64,000 nt of DNA from Thermococcus thioreducens (GTDB taxonomy: Archaea; Methanobacteriota_B; Thermococci; Thermococcales; Thermococcaceae). The notes below the pieces were generated by a model. The model saw only the letters and a list, made by a program, of their open reading frames with translations, was not told the DNA's origin and searched no databases. The position numbers and the translations under genes are program-made. Positions 51,328 through 58,934 of this stretch are shown piece after piece. The stretch lies in NCBI RefSeq assembly GCF_002214545.1, contig NZ_CP015105.1:62001-126000 (forward strand), read 5' to 3'. Positions within the stretch are counted from its first letter, which is position 1. Every line of letters starts with the position of its first letter.

Positions 51328-51942
51328 ATGAGTGAGGTGCTCTCGATACTCAGTTCGGCGCTCTTCATGCTCATCATGATAGACCCGAGCGATAAGATAC
51401 TCCTGGTCAGCCTCCTGAGGGAGGACTTCCATATAGAGGACATAAGAACCCTTATCGTGAGGGCCAACCTCATAGGCTTTCTCCTGCTGTTCCTCTTCGC
51501 GGTTTCTGGACAGATAATCCTCCAGCAGATATTCCACATCGACATAAACGCCCTCCGCGTCGCCGGCGGCTTCGTGCTCTTCAAGATCGGCCTTGAGGCC
51601 CTTGAGAGCGGGGGCATGATGACCCTCAAAAAGGAGAAGAACATACTCGCTCTTGCGGCAGTTCCTGTTGCGACACCGCTTATAGCGGGCCCAGCTGCTA
51701 TAACAACCGCCATAACCCTGACGGCTGAGAAGGGTCTCTACCACGCGACTGCCGCGATATTCATCGCCATACTCCTCACGGCGCTCACCATGTTCATAAC
51801 CCTTTACGTCATCAAGAACGTCAGCAAGACAACCCTTGGTGTCTTCATAAGGATAATAGGTATGTTCACGATGGCGATTGGGGCGCAGATGATGGTGCAG
51901 GGCGTCGTTGGAATATACCTGCTCATGACGTCTGCTGGATAA
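51328..51942 (+). CDS. MarC/YchE-family membrane protein
   Basis: 204 residues; ATG at 51328 (GTG at 51319 possible) with a very short leader after the TATA box. Six membrane helices with [17 protein letters not shown] near 15-30, [19 protein letters not shown], and [20 protein letters not shown] near 112-130, the family signature. MarC proteins are conserved membrane proteins once linked to antibiotic resistance; the present role is unknown. Confidence 0.92.
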   Translation: MSEVLSILSSALFMLIMIDPSDKILLVSLLREDFHIEDIRTLIVRANLIGFLLLFLFAVSGQIILQQIFHIDINALRVAGGFVLFKIGLEALESGGMMTLKKEKNILALAAVPVATPLIAGPAAITTAITLTAEKGLYHATAAIFIAILLTALTMFITLYVIKNVSKTTLGVFIRIIGMFTMAIGAQMMVQGVVGIYLLMTSAG

Positions 51943-52008
51943 ACGTCAAAAACTCCTGGGCTAACCTTTTAACCCCTTCCGCTTTTCCCAGGAAAAGGAG
52001 GGTTGAAG

Positions 52009-53322
52009 ATGAAAGTCAGACTTGAGAGGGTCAAAGGAACGCGAGATCTCCTCCCGGAGGAAATGGCCAGGAGGAGATGGGTGTTTGAGAGAATCCGCGA
52101 GGTCTTCGAACGCTATAACTTTCATGAGGTTCTCACGCCGACCTTTGAGTACACCACGCTCTTTCAGCTGAGGAGCGGGGAAGAAGTTGTGGAACAGCTC
52201 TACGCCTTTGACGACAAGGGTGGCAGGAACATCTCACTCCGCCCGGACATGACGTCGAGCGTGGCCCGGCTCTACGTCAACTCCTTCCAGAACGCGCCCA
52301 AGCCGATAAAGTGGTACTACATGGCCAACATGTTCAGGTATGAGGAACCCCAGAGCGGCCGCTATAGGGAGTTCTGGCAGGCGGGCGTTGAGCTCCTCGG
52401 AAGCGATAAGGTGGAGGCCGATGCTGAAGTGATAGCGCTCTTCGTTGAGAGCTACCTCGCCACAGGCCTTGAGGACTTCACGGTCAACATAGGCGACCGC
52501 GTTCTCCTCGACGAGTTCGCCAGGATGCTCGGCGTCGAGGACGATGTAGGTTTGATGAGGCTCATAGACAAGAAGGACAAGATGAGCAGGGAGGACTTCG
52601 TTGGGGCATTGAAGGAGTTTGGGCTTGACGATGATGGGGTTGAGAAGGTTCTCTCGCTGATCGAGATCAAAGGGAAACCTGATGATGTGCTCCCCAAGGC
52701 AGAGGAGCTCTTTACGAGTGAAGGGGCAAAGGCAGAAATCAAGAGGCTCTACGAGCTGGTCGACCTCCTCGATGCATACGGCGTGAAGGAGAAGATCCTC
52801 ATAGACCTCGGCATAGCGAGGGGCTTTGACTACTACACGAGCATAGTCTTCGAGGCCATCGCTCCCAACGACCTCGGCATAGGCTCGATAGGCGGCGGTG
52901 GGAGGTACGACAACCTCATCGAGGTCTTTGGAGGCAAGCCGACTCCAGCAACGGGCTTTGCCATAGGCATCGAAAGGCTCATCCCGATCCTCGAGTGGAA
53001 GGGCCTCATTCCGGAGCCAAAGCTAAGGCCCGACGTCTACGTGATTCCAATCGGAAAGGAGCCGGAGCTCAAAAGGGCTGCCATCGAGATAACGTCCTCC
53101 CTCAGAAGGGCCCGAGTTAAGGCCGACTACGAGCTGACCGGAAGGAAGCTGAGGAAGGCCCTGGACTACGCCGGAAGGCTGGGCGTCCCCTACGTCGTCC
53201 TCGTCGGAAGGAAAGACCTCGCGGAGGGCAAGGTAACAATAAGGGACATGGAGAGCGGCGAGCAGAGGGCTGTGGAAAAGGAGAAGGTTGTGGATGTCCT
53301 CGCAGGGATGTTGAGGGGTTGA
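52009..53322 (+). CDS. hisS: Histidine--tRNA ligase
   Basis: 437 residues; the ATG at 52009 follows GGAGGGTTGAAG. Class II motifs: GTRDLLPEEMARRRWV at the N terminus, motif 2 FRYEEPQSGRYREFWQAGVELLG near 105-127, the histidine-A motif GIARGFDYYTSIVFEA near 257-272, motif 3 GGGRYDNLIEVFGG, and GFAIGIERLIPIL. The C-terminal anticodon-binding domain is at about 340-437. A CCTTTTAACC TATA box lies near 51965. Cytosolic enzyme that charges tRNA-His. Confidence 0.97.
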   Translation: MKVRLERVKGTRDLLPEEMARRRWVFERIREVFERYNFHEVLTPTFEYTTLFQLRSGEEVVEQLYAFDDKGGRNISLRPDMTSSVARLYVNSFQNAPKPIKWYYMANMFRYEEPQSGRYREFWQAGVELLGSDKVEADAEVIALFVESYLATGLEDFTVNIGDRVLLDEFARMLGVEDDVGLMRLIDKKDKMSREDFVGALKEFGLDDDGVEKVLSLIEIKGKPDDVLPKAEELFTSEGAKAEIKRLYELVDLLDAYGVKEKILIDLGIARGFDYYTSIVFEAIAPNDLGIGSIGGGGRYDNLIEVFGGKPTPATGFAIGIERLIPILEWKGLIPEPKLRPDVYVIPIGKEPELKRAAIEITSSLRRARVKADYELTGRKLRKALDYAGRLGVPYVVLVGRKDLAEGKVTIRDMESGEQRAVEKEKVVDVLAGMLRG

Positions 53323-53445
53323 TTACCTTTTCACCTCCACCCTGAACTCCCTTGCCTTTCTCCTCATTCTCCATTCCTCGATTTTCCTCACGAACGGACA
53401 GCGGGAGCGCCATTTCCAGTAGGCTCTTTTCAGCGACTCGAACAT
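53323..53445 (-). CDS. Small very basic protein, 40 residues, beside the IS derivative
   Basis: Starts with an ATG at 53445 and ends with a TAA that abuts the stop of hisS. The protein (MFESLKRAYWKWRSRCPF at the N terminus) is rich in Arg, Lys and Trp and has one Cys. No ribosome binding site is at proper distance, and the frame stays open upstream up to the end of the mobile element. It may thus be the tail of a longer gene cut by that insertion. I do not recognise it. Confidence 0.45.
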   Translation of the reverse strand: MFESLKRAYWKWRSRCPFVRKIEEWRMRRKAREFRVEVKR

Positions 53446-53482
53446 CTCTGGCCCCAGGCTGACCTCTCCCCCGCCGTGAAGG

Positions 53483-53850
53483 GGGTTCAACCCTCGCCGT
53501 TGGCGGTTCGGTTCGCGGGCCCATCACTTACTCGGGTCGCCCCTTTCAGTTCAGCCCGCAGGCCCGGTCTTGGGCCCGTTACCCCTACCGGCAAAGCGGA
53601 TCAGGGTTATCGCTTCAAAGCCCCTCCCAAACTCTAACTGCCCAAGAGGGCAGTTTTCGAAGGACGCCTGCCAGCGTCCTCCCCTGCTTTTGCAGGGGAC
53701 ACGGTGAAAGCCCTCTAAGAGGACTACCCGTCAAAGGACTCTTTCAGAGTCCTTACCACTCCAAAACTTAAAAGGCTTTCGGTAATTTGAATGGCTGACT
53801 CAAGAATACTGCATCCCCTCCGTGAACGGCGAGGCTTTCAAAAGAAAAAT
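53483..53850 (-). mobile_element. Non-autonomous IS200/IS605-type element (MITE) with omegaRNA-like right end
   Basis: On the minus strand the segment has a left end like that of the TnpB element at 57109 (GAAAGCCTCGCCGTTCACGG versus CAAGCCTCGCCCTTCAGGG) preceded by TTAC. Its right end repeats the TnpB 3' region: GGTAGGGGTAAC, then CCGCCA..GGCGAGGG and TT(A/G)AACCC. Translated, the right part still shows a broken TnpB tail (AGRGNGPKTGPAG). No transposase frame remains. Five hairpins lie inside. A CTTTTAAGTTTT box (53764-53775) could start transcription of the hairpin part. Boundaries are estimates. Confidence 0.75.
53636..53754. repeat. Cluster of five hairpins inside the IS derivative
   Basis: Perfect stems: 53636-53655 (8 bp, AACTGCCC/GGGCAGTT), 53661-53680 (7 bp, AGGACGC/GCGTCCT), 53681-53698 (7 bp, CCCCTGC/GCAGGGG), 53712-53722 (4 bp, CCTC/GAGG) and 53733-53754 (9 bp, AAGGACTCT/AGAGTCCTT). 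They follow one another almost without gaps. This looks like a structured RNA made from the minus strand. Confidence 0.8.
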
Positions 53851-53916
53851 GTAATATCTGAAACACAGCTTAAAGGGTTAGCGGATGAAGAAATATTAAA
53901 AAGAGCCATGGGGCAC

Positions 53917-55299
53917 TCAATGCCACGTCACGACCCTGTGGGTGACTTTTCCCGCCAGTGCGTCTTTCAGGGCCTCTTCCATTATCTCAAGGCCCCTCTC
54001 AGCCAGCTCCCTGGTTATCACCAGCGGCGGCGTTATCCTGACAACGTTTCCGAACATTCCGTAGCTCGGCAGGATGAGGCCCAGCTCGAAGGCGCGCCAG
54101 CATATCTTTCCTGTCAGCTCCGGGTCCGGCTTTCCGTCAGGCTTGACTATCTCCGCCCCTATCATAAGCCCCCTTCCGCGGACGTCGCCTATTACATCGT
54201 AATCCTCCTGCATCTCCCTCAGGCGTTTCTGAATGAACGTGCCCACTTCCAGAGCGTTTTCGAGGAGCCTCTCCTCTTCAATTATTCTCAGCGTGGCGTA
54301 TGCGGCCGCAGAGATGACGGGATTGGCTGCCGGCGTGAGGAGTGCCGAGCCGCTCGTAAGCCCTTCCATCAGTTCCCCTCTCCCGATGACGCCGCTGAGT
54401 CCCATACCGCTGGCAACGCCCTTGCCAAACGCGAGCAGGTCTGGCTCAACCCCGAACCACTCGCTCGCGAACCACTTCCCTGTCCTTCCGATTCCCGTCT
54501 GCACCTCGTCCATGGCGAGCAGGATTCCATGCTCATCGAGGAGTTTCCTGAGCTCAATGAAGAAGTTCTCCGGGGGCACGACTATTCCGGCATCCCCCTG
54601 TATCGGTTCGGCTATGAGAACGGCCGTCTCATCTGGGGGAACCACATGGGCAAAGATGTAGCTTTCAAGGTAGTCGAGGAAGCGGTTTATCAGCTCGTCG
54701 GGCTCTTCGTAGCCGTCTACCCCCCAGACGTTCCGGTAGGGGTTGGGATAGGGCACCCAGACTACGTTGGGAATCAGGGGTGACAGTCTTCTCTTCTGGG
54801 AGCTCTGAAATGCCGCTATCGATGTTGCCCCATAGGTCTGCCCGTGGTAGGCGCCGATGAAGGATATTATCCAAGGTTTTTTCGTTGCAAACCTCGCCGT
54901 CTGCATGGTTAAATCCATCGCGTCGCTCCCGCTCAGTCCGAACAGAATCAGGGAGTTCTCAATTGGGGCCTTTTCAGCCAGCATCTCGGCCACTTCGATT
55001 GCCCTCCTGCTGTAGGTGTAGCCTATCATTGAGTGCTGTATCCTGGAGACCTGTTCCTGGACTTCTCTCACAAGCCGTGGATGTGCGTAGCCGGTCGATG
55101 CAGCGGCCGCTCCGGCTAGGAAGTCTATGAACACGTTGCCGTCGACGTCCTCTATCAGTGCCCCGTAGCCCCTCTCCGGGACAACGGGGAAGAGCTTAAC
55201 GCCGAGGCCCGGCGAGATGACTCTCTTTTCCCTCTCTATCAGCTTTCTGGCCTTTGGGCCTGGAGGAGTGACAATTATTCTCGGATGCTCAGAAGACAT
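53917..55299 (-). CDS. Class III PLP aminotransferase or broad amino-acid racemase
   Basis: 460 residues. Typical class III blocks: DVDGNVFIDFLAGAAAASTGYAHP, LFGLSGSDAMDLTMQTAR, GAYHGQTYGATSIAAF, AVLIAEPIQGDAGIVVPP, LAMDEVQTGIGRTGKWFASE and the Schiff-base lysine in LLAFGKGVASGMGLSG near 290-300. The family includes 4-aminobutyrate and ornithine aminotransferases as well as the broad amino-acid racemases of Pyrococcus. The next gene encodes an alanine symporter, which fits amino-acid use. Exact reaction unknown. Confidence 0.88.
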   Translation of the reverse strand: MSSEHPRIIVTPPGPKARKLIEREKRVISPGLGVKLFPVVPERGYGALIEDVDGNVFIDFLAGAAAASTGYAHPRLVREVQEQVSRIQHSMIGYTYSRRAIEVAEMLAEKAPIENSLILFGLSGSDAMDLTMQTARFATKKPWIISFIGAYHGQTYGATSIAAFQSSQKRRLSPLIPNVVWVPYPNPYRNVWGVDGYEEPDELINRFLDYLESYIFAHVVPPDETAVLIAEPIQGDAGIVVPPENFFIELRKLLDEHGILLAMDEVQTGIGRTGKWFASEWFGVEPDLLAFGKGVASGMGLSGVIGRGELMEGLTSGSALLTPAANPVISAAAYATLRIIEEERLLENALEVGTFIQKRLREMQEDYDVIGDVRGRGLMIGAEIVKPDGKPDPELTGKICWRAFELGLILPSYGMFGNVVRITPPLVITRELAERGLEIMEEALKDALAGKVTHRVVTWH

Positions 55300-55338
55300 A
55301 ACTACCGCCCCGAAATGTTAAAGGGAAAAACGAAAAGG

Positions 55339-56892
55339 TCACGGGTTGGCCGCAACGAACTCGTCGGTCTTTTCTCTGACGAACCAGAACAGCACGAGCA
55401 GGCCTATGAGGTTGGGTATTGCCATCAGTCCGTTCATCATGTCGGAGAACGTCCAGACAGTCTCCAGCTTTGTTACGGCACCGACGTAGATGAAGACAAC
55501 GAAGAGCAGGTTGTAGACGAGGTGAAGCCTCGGATAGAGCCTTGCGAACTTCTCCGGGTCCTGCTCAAGCCACTTTGCGAGGTACATGACGTTCTGCCTG
55601 CCGTAGAACGACCAGGCAAGTATCGTAGAGTAGGCGAAGAGTACGATGCCTATTGCAACCATTATTTCTCCAGCATGCCCGAAAGCCGCTGCGAAGGCAG
55701 CCTGGGTGAGCGGTGCGCCGTTGAGGTCGGGGTACAGGCTGTAGGCCTCCGTAACGACTATGGAGACGCCGGTGAGGGTACAGATTATCAGGGTGTCGAT
55801 GAAGGGGCCAAGCATTGCAACGTGTGCCTGCCTTGATGGATGGTCCGTCTTTGCTGCCGCGTGTGCGAGCGTTGCGGTACCCAATCCAGCTTCGTTGGAG
55901 AACAGCCCCCTCTTGACGCCCCAAAGGATTACCTGGCCTATCGCGCCGCCTGCCACTGCTCTCCCTGTGAACGCATCCTGGAATATCAAAGCAAACGCAC
56001 TTGGGAGCTTTCCTGCAAATTTAACCCAGACGCCTATGGCGAAGAGGAAGTAGACTATTGCCATGAAGGGCACGAGCATCTCGGCAACTTCACCGATCCT
56101 CTTGATACCGCCTATAACGACTATGAAAGTCAGGATCGCCAGTATTGCTCCGGATACCCACGTTGGGACGTTGAATGCGGTGTTGACGGCATCTGCGACC
56201 GAGTTGGACTAGGTCATGTTTCCGATACCGAAGGCCGCTATGGCCGCGAAGAGCGCGAAGAGTATCGCCAGCACCTTCCCGAGAGTCGGGTAGGCGTCGT
56301 CCTTGAGGAGGAACAGTCCGAGTATCGCAAAGAGGACTGCAACTATTATTGCTCCTACCTGGAGCGCCCCTGTGAAGCTCATTGCAGACTTTCCAACGAA
56401 GAGCGCAAACAGCAGGGTAAATATCGATGCAAGATACTTGCCGGTCTTGGGAATGTTCTCCATGGCGAAGCCCTTCTCCAGGAAGTTGAAGGTTCCGCCT
56501 ATCATGGTGCCGTCTGGCAGTTTGTCCCTGAAGGCGACACCGAGGAGGCCCTCCGAGTACCTGGTGGCCATTCCCACGAGCGCCGTGACCCACATCCAGA
56601 ACAGCGCACCTGGGCCACCGTAGTGGATGGCCGTTGCGACACCGGCGATGTTCCCGATACCGACGGTTCCGGAGATCGTTGCCATCAGAGCCTGGAACGG
56701 TGTAATGTCACCTTCGCCGGTCTTTTTCCTGCCCTCAAAGAGGGTGAACCTTATGGACCACCCGAGGCGGCGGAACTGAATCGCCTTCAGTATTATTGTC
56801 AGGAAGAGCCCGGTGCCCACCAGCAGTACTATCATCGGCAGGCCCCAGACTTCTCCGTCCAGCCAGTTGATAAAGTCCACCAACATGCCCAT
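55339..56892 (-). pseudogene. Sodium:alanine symporter (AGCS), interrupted by one TAG codon
   Basis: From the ATG at 56892 (GGGGGTG five bases upstream) the frame runs 518 codons to 55339 but carries TAG at codon 228 (56211-56209). The reading before and after is continuous AGCS sequence: ISGTVGIGNIAGVATAIHYGGPGALFWMW, then FGIGNMT-stop-SNSVADAV, and later KRGLFSNEAGLGTATLAHAAA. In family members a Gln usually stands there, so one C-to-T change of CAG explains it. The transporter would have about ten membrane helices. It is either a recent nonsense allele or a sequence error; both pieces are otherwise intact. Confidence 0.88.
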
Positions 56893-56952
56893 TGAAGCAC
56901 CCCCATATAAGTTCATTCTAGTGCATGTAGATGCCTTATGCCACGTTTACTG

Positions 56953-56972
56953 ACGTTAGTGTACTTTAACGT
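56953..56972. promoter_or_regulatory. Inverted repeat upstream of the symporter gene
   Basis: ACGTTA, eight bases, TAACGT lie about 60 bases before the symporter start. The stretch 56893-57108 has no gene; it holds this site, AT-rich promoter sequence and the flank of the TnpB element. The binding protein is unknown; Lrp-type regulators of amino-acid genes are one possibility. Confidence 0.4.
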
Positions 56973-57124
56973 TAATGGTTATGAACATCATAGGTTTTAA
57001 GGTTTGTGAAATATAATTGGATAAAATGTCATGTATTTGGCGCACTTTCAATTGTGTTTGTAAAATTGGAATGACTGCAGTGGAGGGCATCCGGTGGGGG
57101 CTCTTGACTTTTCTCTTTTTCAAG

Positions 57125-57144
57125 CCTCGCCCTTCAGGGCGGGG
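57125..57144 (+). repeat. Left-end hairpin of the TnpB element
   Basis: CCTCGCCC (57125-57132), loop TTCA, GGGCGGGG (57137-57144): eight pairs with one G-T. The same hairpin in imperfect form lies at 53816-53834 in the derivative. TnpA of this family recognises such hairpins. Confidence 0.8.
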
Positions 57145-57221
57145 TACGGTGTCATGCAAATTAATCATTAAGCAGGAAAGCAACACTCTTTTAAAGTATA
57201 AAACGCATACTATACCTTAGA

Positions 57222-58535
57222 ATGAAGCGGGCAGTAGCGGTCAAACTCCAGCCCTCGAAGGAACAAAAGAAAATCCTTTTTGAATTAGCTTACGCTTCAG
57301 CAATAATCTGGAACAAACTCAACTACCGGAGGCTCAAACAATTCAAAGAATTCGGCAAAATAGACTTTTCAACAACTGAAAAAGAAGCCTACCACGAGTT
57401 CAAAAACTGGATTGGTGGCTCAACAGTTCAACAACTGGCCAGAAAGAACGCTGAAGCGTGGCGTTCTTTCTTCTCCCTCAACAGGAAGAAAAAGAAGGGT
57501 GAACTGCCCGAATGGTTTAAACCGAAACCACCAAAATTCGTCAAGGAAAAGAATGGTAAAAAACTCTTTGTAATCCCCCTTAGGAACGACCAGTATCAGA
57601 TTGATGGGAACGTTATTGAATTGAGACGTCTCGGCAAGTTTGGGAAACTCAAAATCCAGTTCAAGGGCAGAATACACTTGAAGGGCAAGCAAGGACGCTT
57701 AGAAATCGCCTATGATGACGTTAGGCGGAAGTGGTATGCCCACATTAGCTTTACGGTAGAGGAGAAGCTTGAAAGTGGGGAATGGGTAAGCGTTCCGAGA
57801 AAGCCAAGGGGAAACCTCTCTGCCGGAATTGACTTGGGAGTGAACAATTTGATGGCCGTTTATGTTGAAAACGGTGAGAGTTTTCTGGTTAATGGAAGGC
57901 CACTCAAAAGCATTGATTTTTACTGGCGGAGGAAGATTGCTGAGTATCAGTCAAAACTTAACAAGTCAGGAGCTAAAACGAGCAGGAAGCTCAAGAGAAT
58001 ACACGAGAGGGCTAAACTCCAAGCGAGGCATTACATCAATACCGCAGTTAGGCAAACTGTTAGAAGGCTTTATGAGCTCGGCGTTTCAAGAATTGTAGTT
58101 GGTTACCCGAAGGGTATTGCAAGGAACTCTGATAAGGGCAAAAGGCAGAATTTCATTCTCTCTCACGTTTGGCGGTTTAATTACGTCATCAAACGCTTAA
58201 CTGAGGTTGCTGAGGAGTATGGTATTCAGGTTTTGGTTGTTGATGAGGCTTTCACTTCTCAATCCTGCCCTCTCTGTGGCCAGCGCAATTCTAACGGGAG
58301 AATTTTCAGGGGTTTGTTTAAGTGCCACAGGGTGGGCGCTGTTATGAACGCTGACCTTGTGGGAGCTTTTAATATTTTGAAGAAGGTGGTGAAACTCATA
58401 ACCCCGAGCCTTCCTGCTCTTATGGGGGGTAGGGGTAACTGGCCGGAGACCCGGCCAGAGGGGTTCGAAGAACCCGTTCTAACGGGTTCCCTAATGAGAA
58501 CCCCTCAAACCTCCCCGCCAGTGGCGAGGGGTTAA
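57222..58535 (+). CDS. tnpB: TnpB, RNA-guided RuvC nuclease of an IS605-type element
   Basis: 437 residues. N-terminal helical DNA/RNA-binding part (LQPSKEQKKILFELAYASAI), a beta WED-like region, then the RuvC triad: Asp204 in SAGIDLGVNNLM, Glu342 in VVDEAFTSQSCPLCG and Asp378 in VMNADLVGAFNI. The zinc finger has CPLC, then FKCHRV where CxxC is expected: the fourth cysteine is Val371. The last 50 residues overlap the right end and the predicted omegaRNA. TnpB cuts DNA next to a target motif with the omegaRNA guide and helps keep the element in place. A CTTTTAAAGTATAAAA promoter precedes it. Confidence 0.93.
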   Translation: MKRAVAVKLQPSKEQKKILFELAYASAIIWNKLNYRRLKQFKEFGKIDFSTTEKEAYHEFKNWIGGSTVQQLARKNAEAWRSFFSLNRKKKKGELPEWFKPKPPKFVKEKNGKKLFVIPLRNDQYQIDGNVIELRRLGKFGKLKIQFKGRIHLKGKQGRLEIAYDDVRRKWYAHISFTVEEKLESGEWVSVPRKPRGNLSAGIDLGVNNLMAVYVENGESFLVNGRPLKSIDFYWRRKIAEYQSKLNKSGAKTSRKLKRIHERAKLQARHYINTAVRQTVRRLYELGVSRIVVGYPKGIARNSDKGKRQNFILSHVWRFNYVIKRLTEVAEEYGIQVLVVDEAFTSQSCPLCGQRNSNGRIFRGLFKCHRVGAVMNADLVGAFNILKKVVKLITPSLPALMGGRGNWPETRPEGFEEPVLTGSLMRTPQTSPPVARG

Positions 58536-58538
58536 CCC
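58390..58538 (+). ncRNA. Predicted omegaRNA (reRNA) scaffold at the TnpB 3' end
   Basis: By family rule the omegaRNA covers the end of tnpB and the right end; the guide is the DNA just outside. Visible structure: ACTGGCCGG..CCGGCCAG (58439-58458), AACCCGTT/AACGGGTT (58471-58486) and CCCCGCC/GGCGAGGGG. The guide would begin at about 58539 with GTTGGAACCCTCGCCCTCAG. The 5' end is an estimate. Confidence 0.6.
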
Positions 58539-58612
58539 GTTGGAACCCTCGCCCTCAGCCGGGAGGAGGTCAGTCTGGATAACGTTATTAACCTCCAATG
58601 GCTAACCTCTGC

Positions 58613-58668
58613 AGGGATGATGAGTCTGGAGCCCCCTGATCGGTGAGGAGGTTTCGCGGGGCTGACCG
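58613..58668 (+). ncRNA. C/D box sRNA D; D' guide fits the tRNA-Trp anticodon arm
   Basis: C box ATGATGA 58617-58623, 12-base guide, D' box CTGA 58636-58639, three-base spacer, C' box GTGAGGA 58643-58649, 12-base guide, D box CTGA 58662-58665, GG/CC flanks. The D' guide is the complement of GGGGCUCCAGAC, which reads as anticodon stem and loop CUCCAGA of tRNA-Trp(CCA); the fifth base points to C32. The second guide target is unknown. Confidence 0.85.
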
Positions 58669-58670
58669 CA

Positions 58671-58934
58671 ATGATAAGGGAGCACCTCTGCCGTGAGTAT
58701 CTGGAGGAGATTGAACGTCTCGAACGTTCAATTCGGGAGCTGGAGGAAGAGATAATCGAACTCCGCATGCAACTCAACCTGAAGGTTGATGAGGCCAACA
58801 GACTCGCCATAGAGAACGCCAGTTTGAGACACAAGCTTGAGGTTCAAAGGAGGACCTACAGGAGAATGGTCGAACTGCTGAAGAAGGCCAAGTTCCCAAT
58901 AATCCTCCTTGACGAGGATGACCCTGAAAAGTGA
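58671..58934 (+). CDS. Small coiled-coil protein of unknown function
   Basis: 87 residues. The ATG at 58671 lies six bases after the D box of sRNA D, and no ribosome binding site is in position, so either the transcript is shared or translation starts differently. Residues 8-65 are a heptad-like coiled coil (EEIERLERSIRELEEEIIEL, then RLAIENASLRHKLEVQRR). The tail is acidic (LDEDDPEK). It may bind a partner as a dimer. No family was recognised. Confidence 0.7.
   Translation: MIREHLCREYLEEIERLERSIRELEEEIIELRMQLNLKVDEANRLAIENASLRHKLEVQRRTYRRMVELLKKAKFPIILLDEDDPEK

Larger units (their letters stand above)
57109..58538 (+). mobile_element. IS200/IS605-family TnpB-only element (IS1341 type)
   Basis: The left end begins after TTGAC at 57104-57108 and has a subterminal hairpin. 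It is followed by tnpB and a right end with the hairpin CCCCGCC/GGCGAGGGG at 58514-58531. The right boundary near 58538 is where similarity to the derivative at 53483 stops. No tnpA gene is present, so movement would need TnpA in trans. Ends are inferred from comparison of the two copies. Confidence 0.82.

Noticed and set aside
53483-53760. RNase P RNA or SRP RNA candidate
   Set aside because: The hairpin-rich region lacks the conserved cores of either RNA, and its right half aligns with the TnpB element end.
53791-54783. 330-codon open frame on the plus strand
   Set aside because: It overlaps the class III aminotransferase in antisense and begins inside the IS derivative; no family signal.
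56209-56211. TAG as a pyrrolysine codon in the symporter
   Set aside because: Thermococcales are not known to have the pyrrolysine system, and the family has Gln there; a nonsense change is simpler.
55840-56895. 351-codon open frame on the plus strand
   Set aside because: Antisense to the broken symporter gene; rich in Glu/Arg/Tyr as shadow frames are here.
57017-57220. 67-codon open frame before tnpB
   Set aside because: It crosses the left end hairpin of the element and has no ribosome binding site or protein features.
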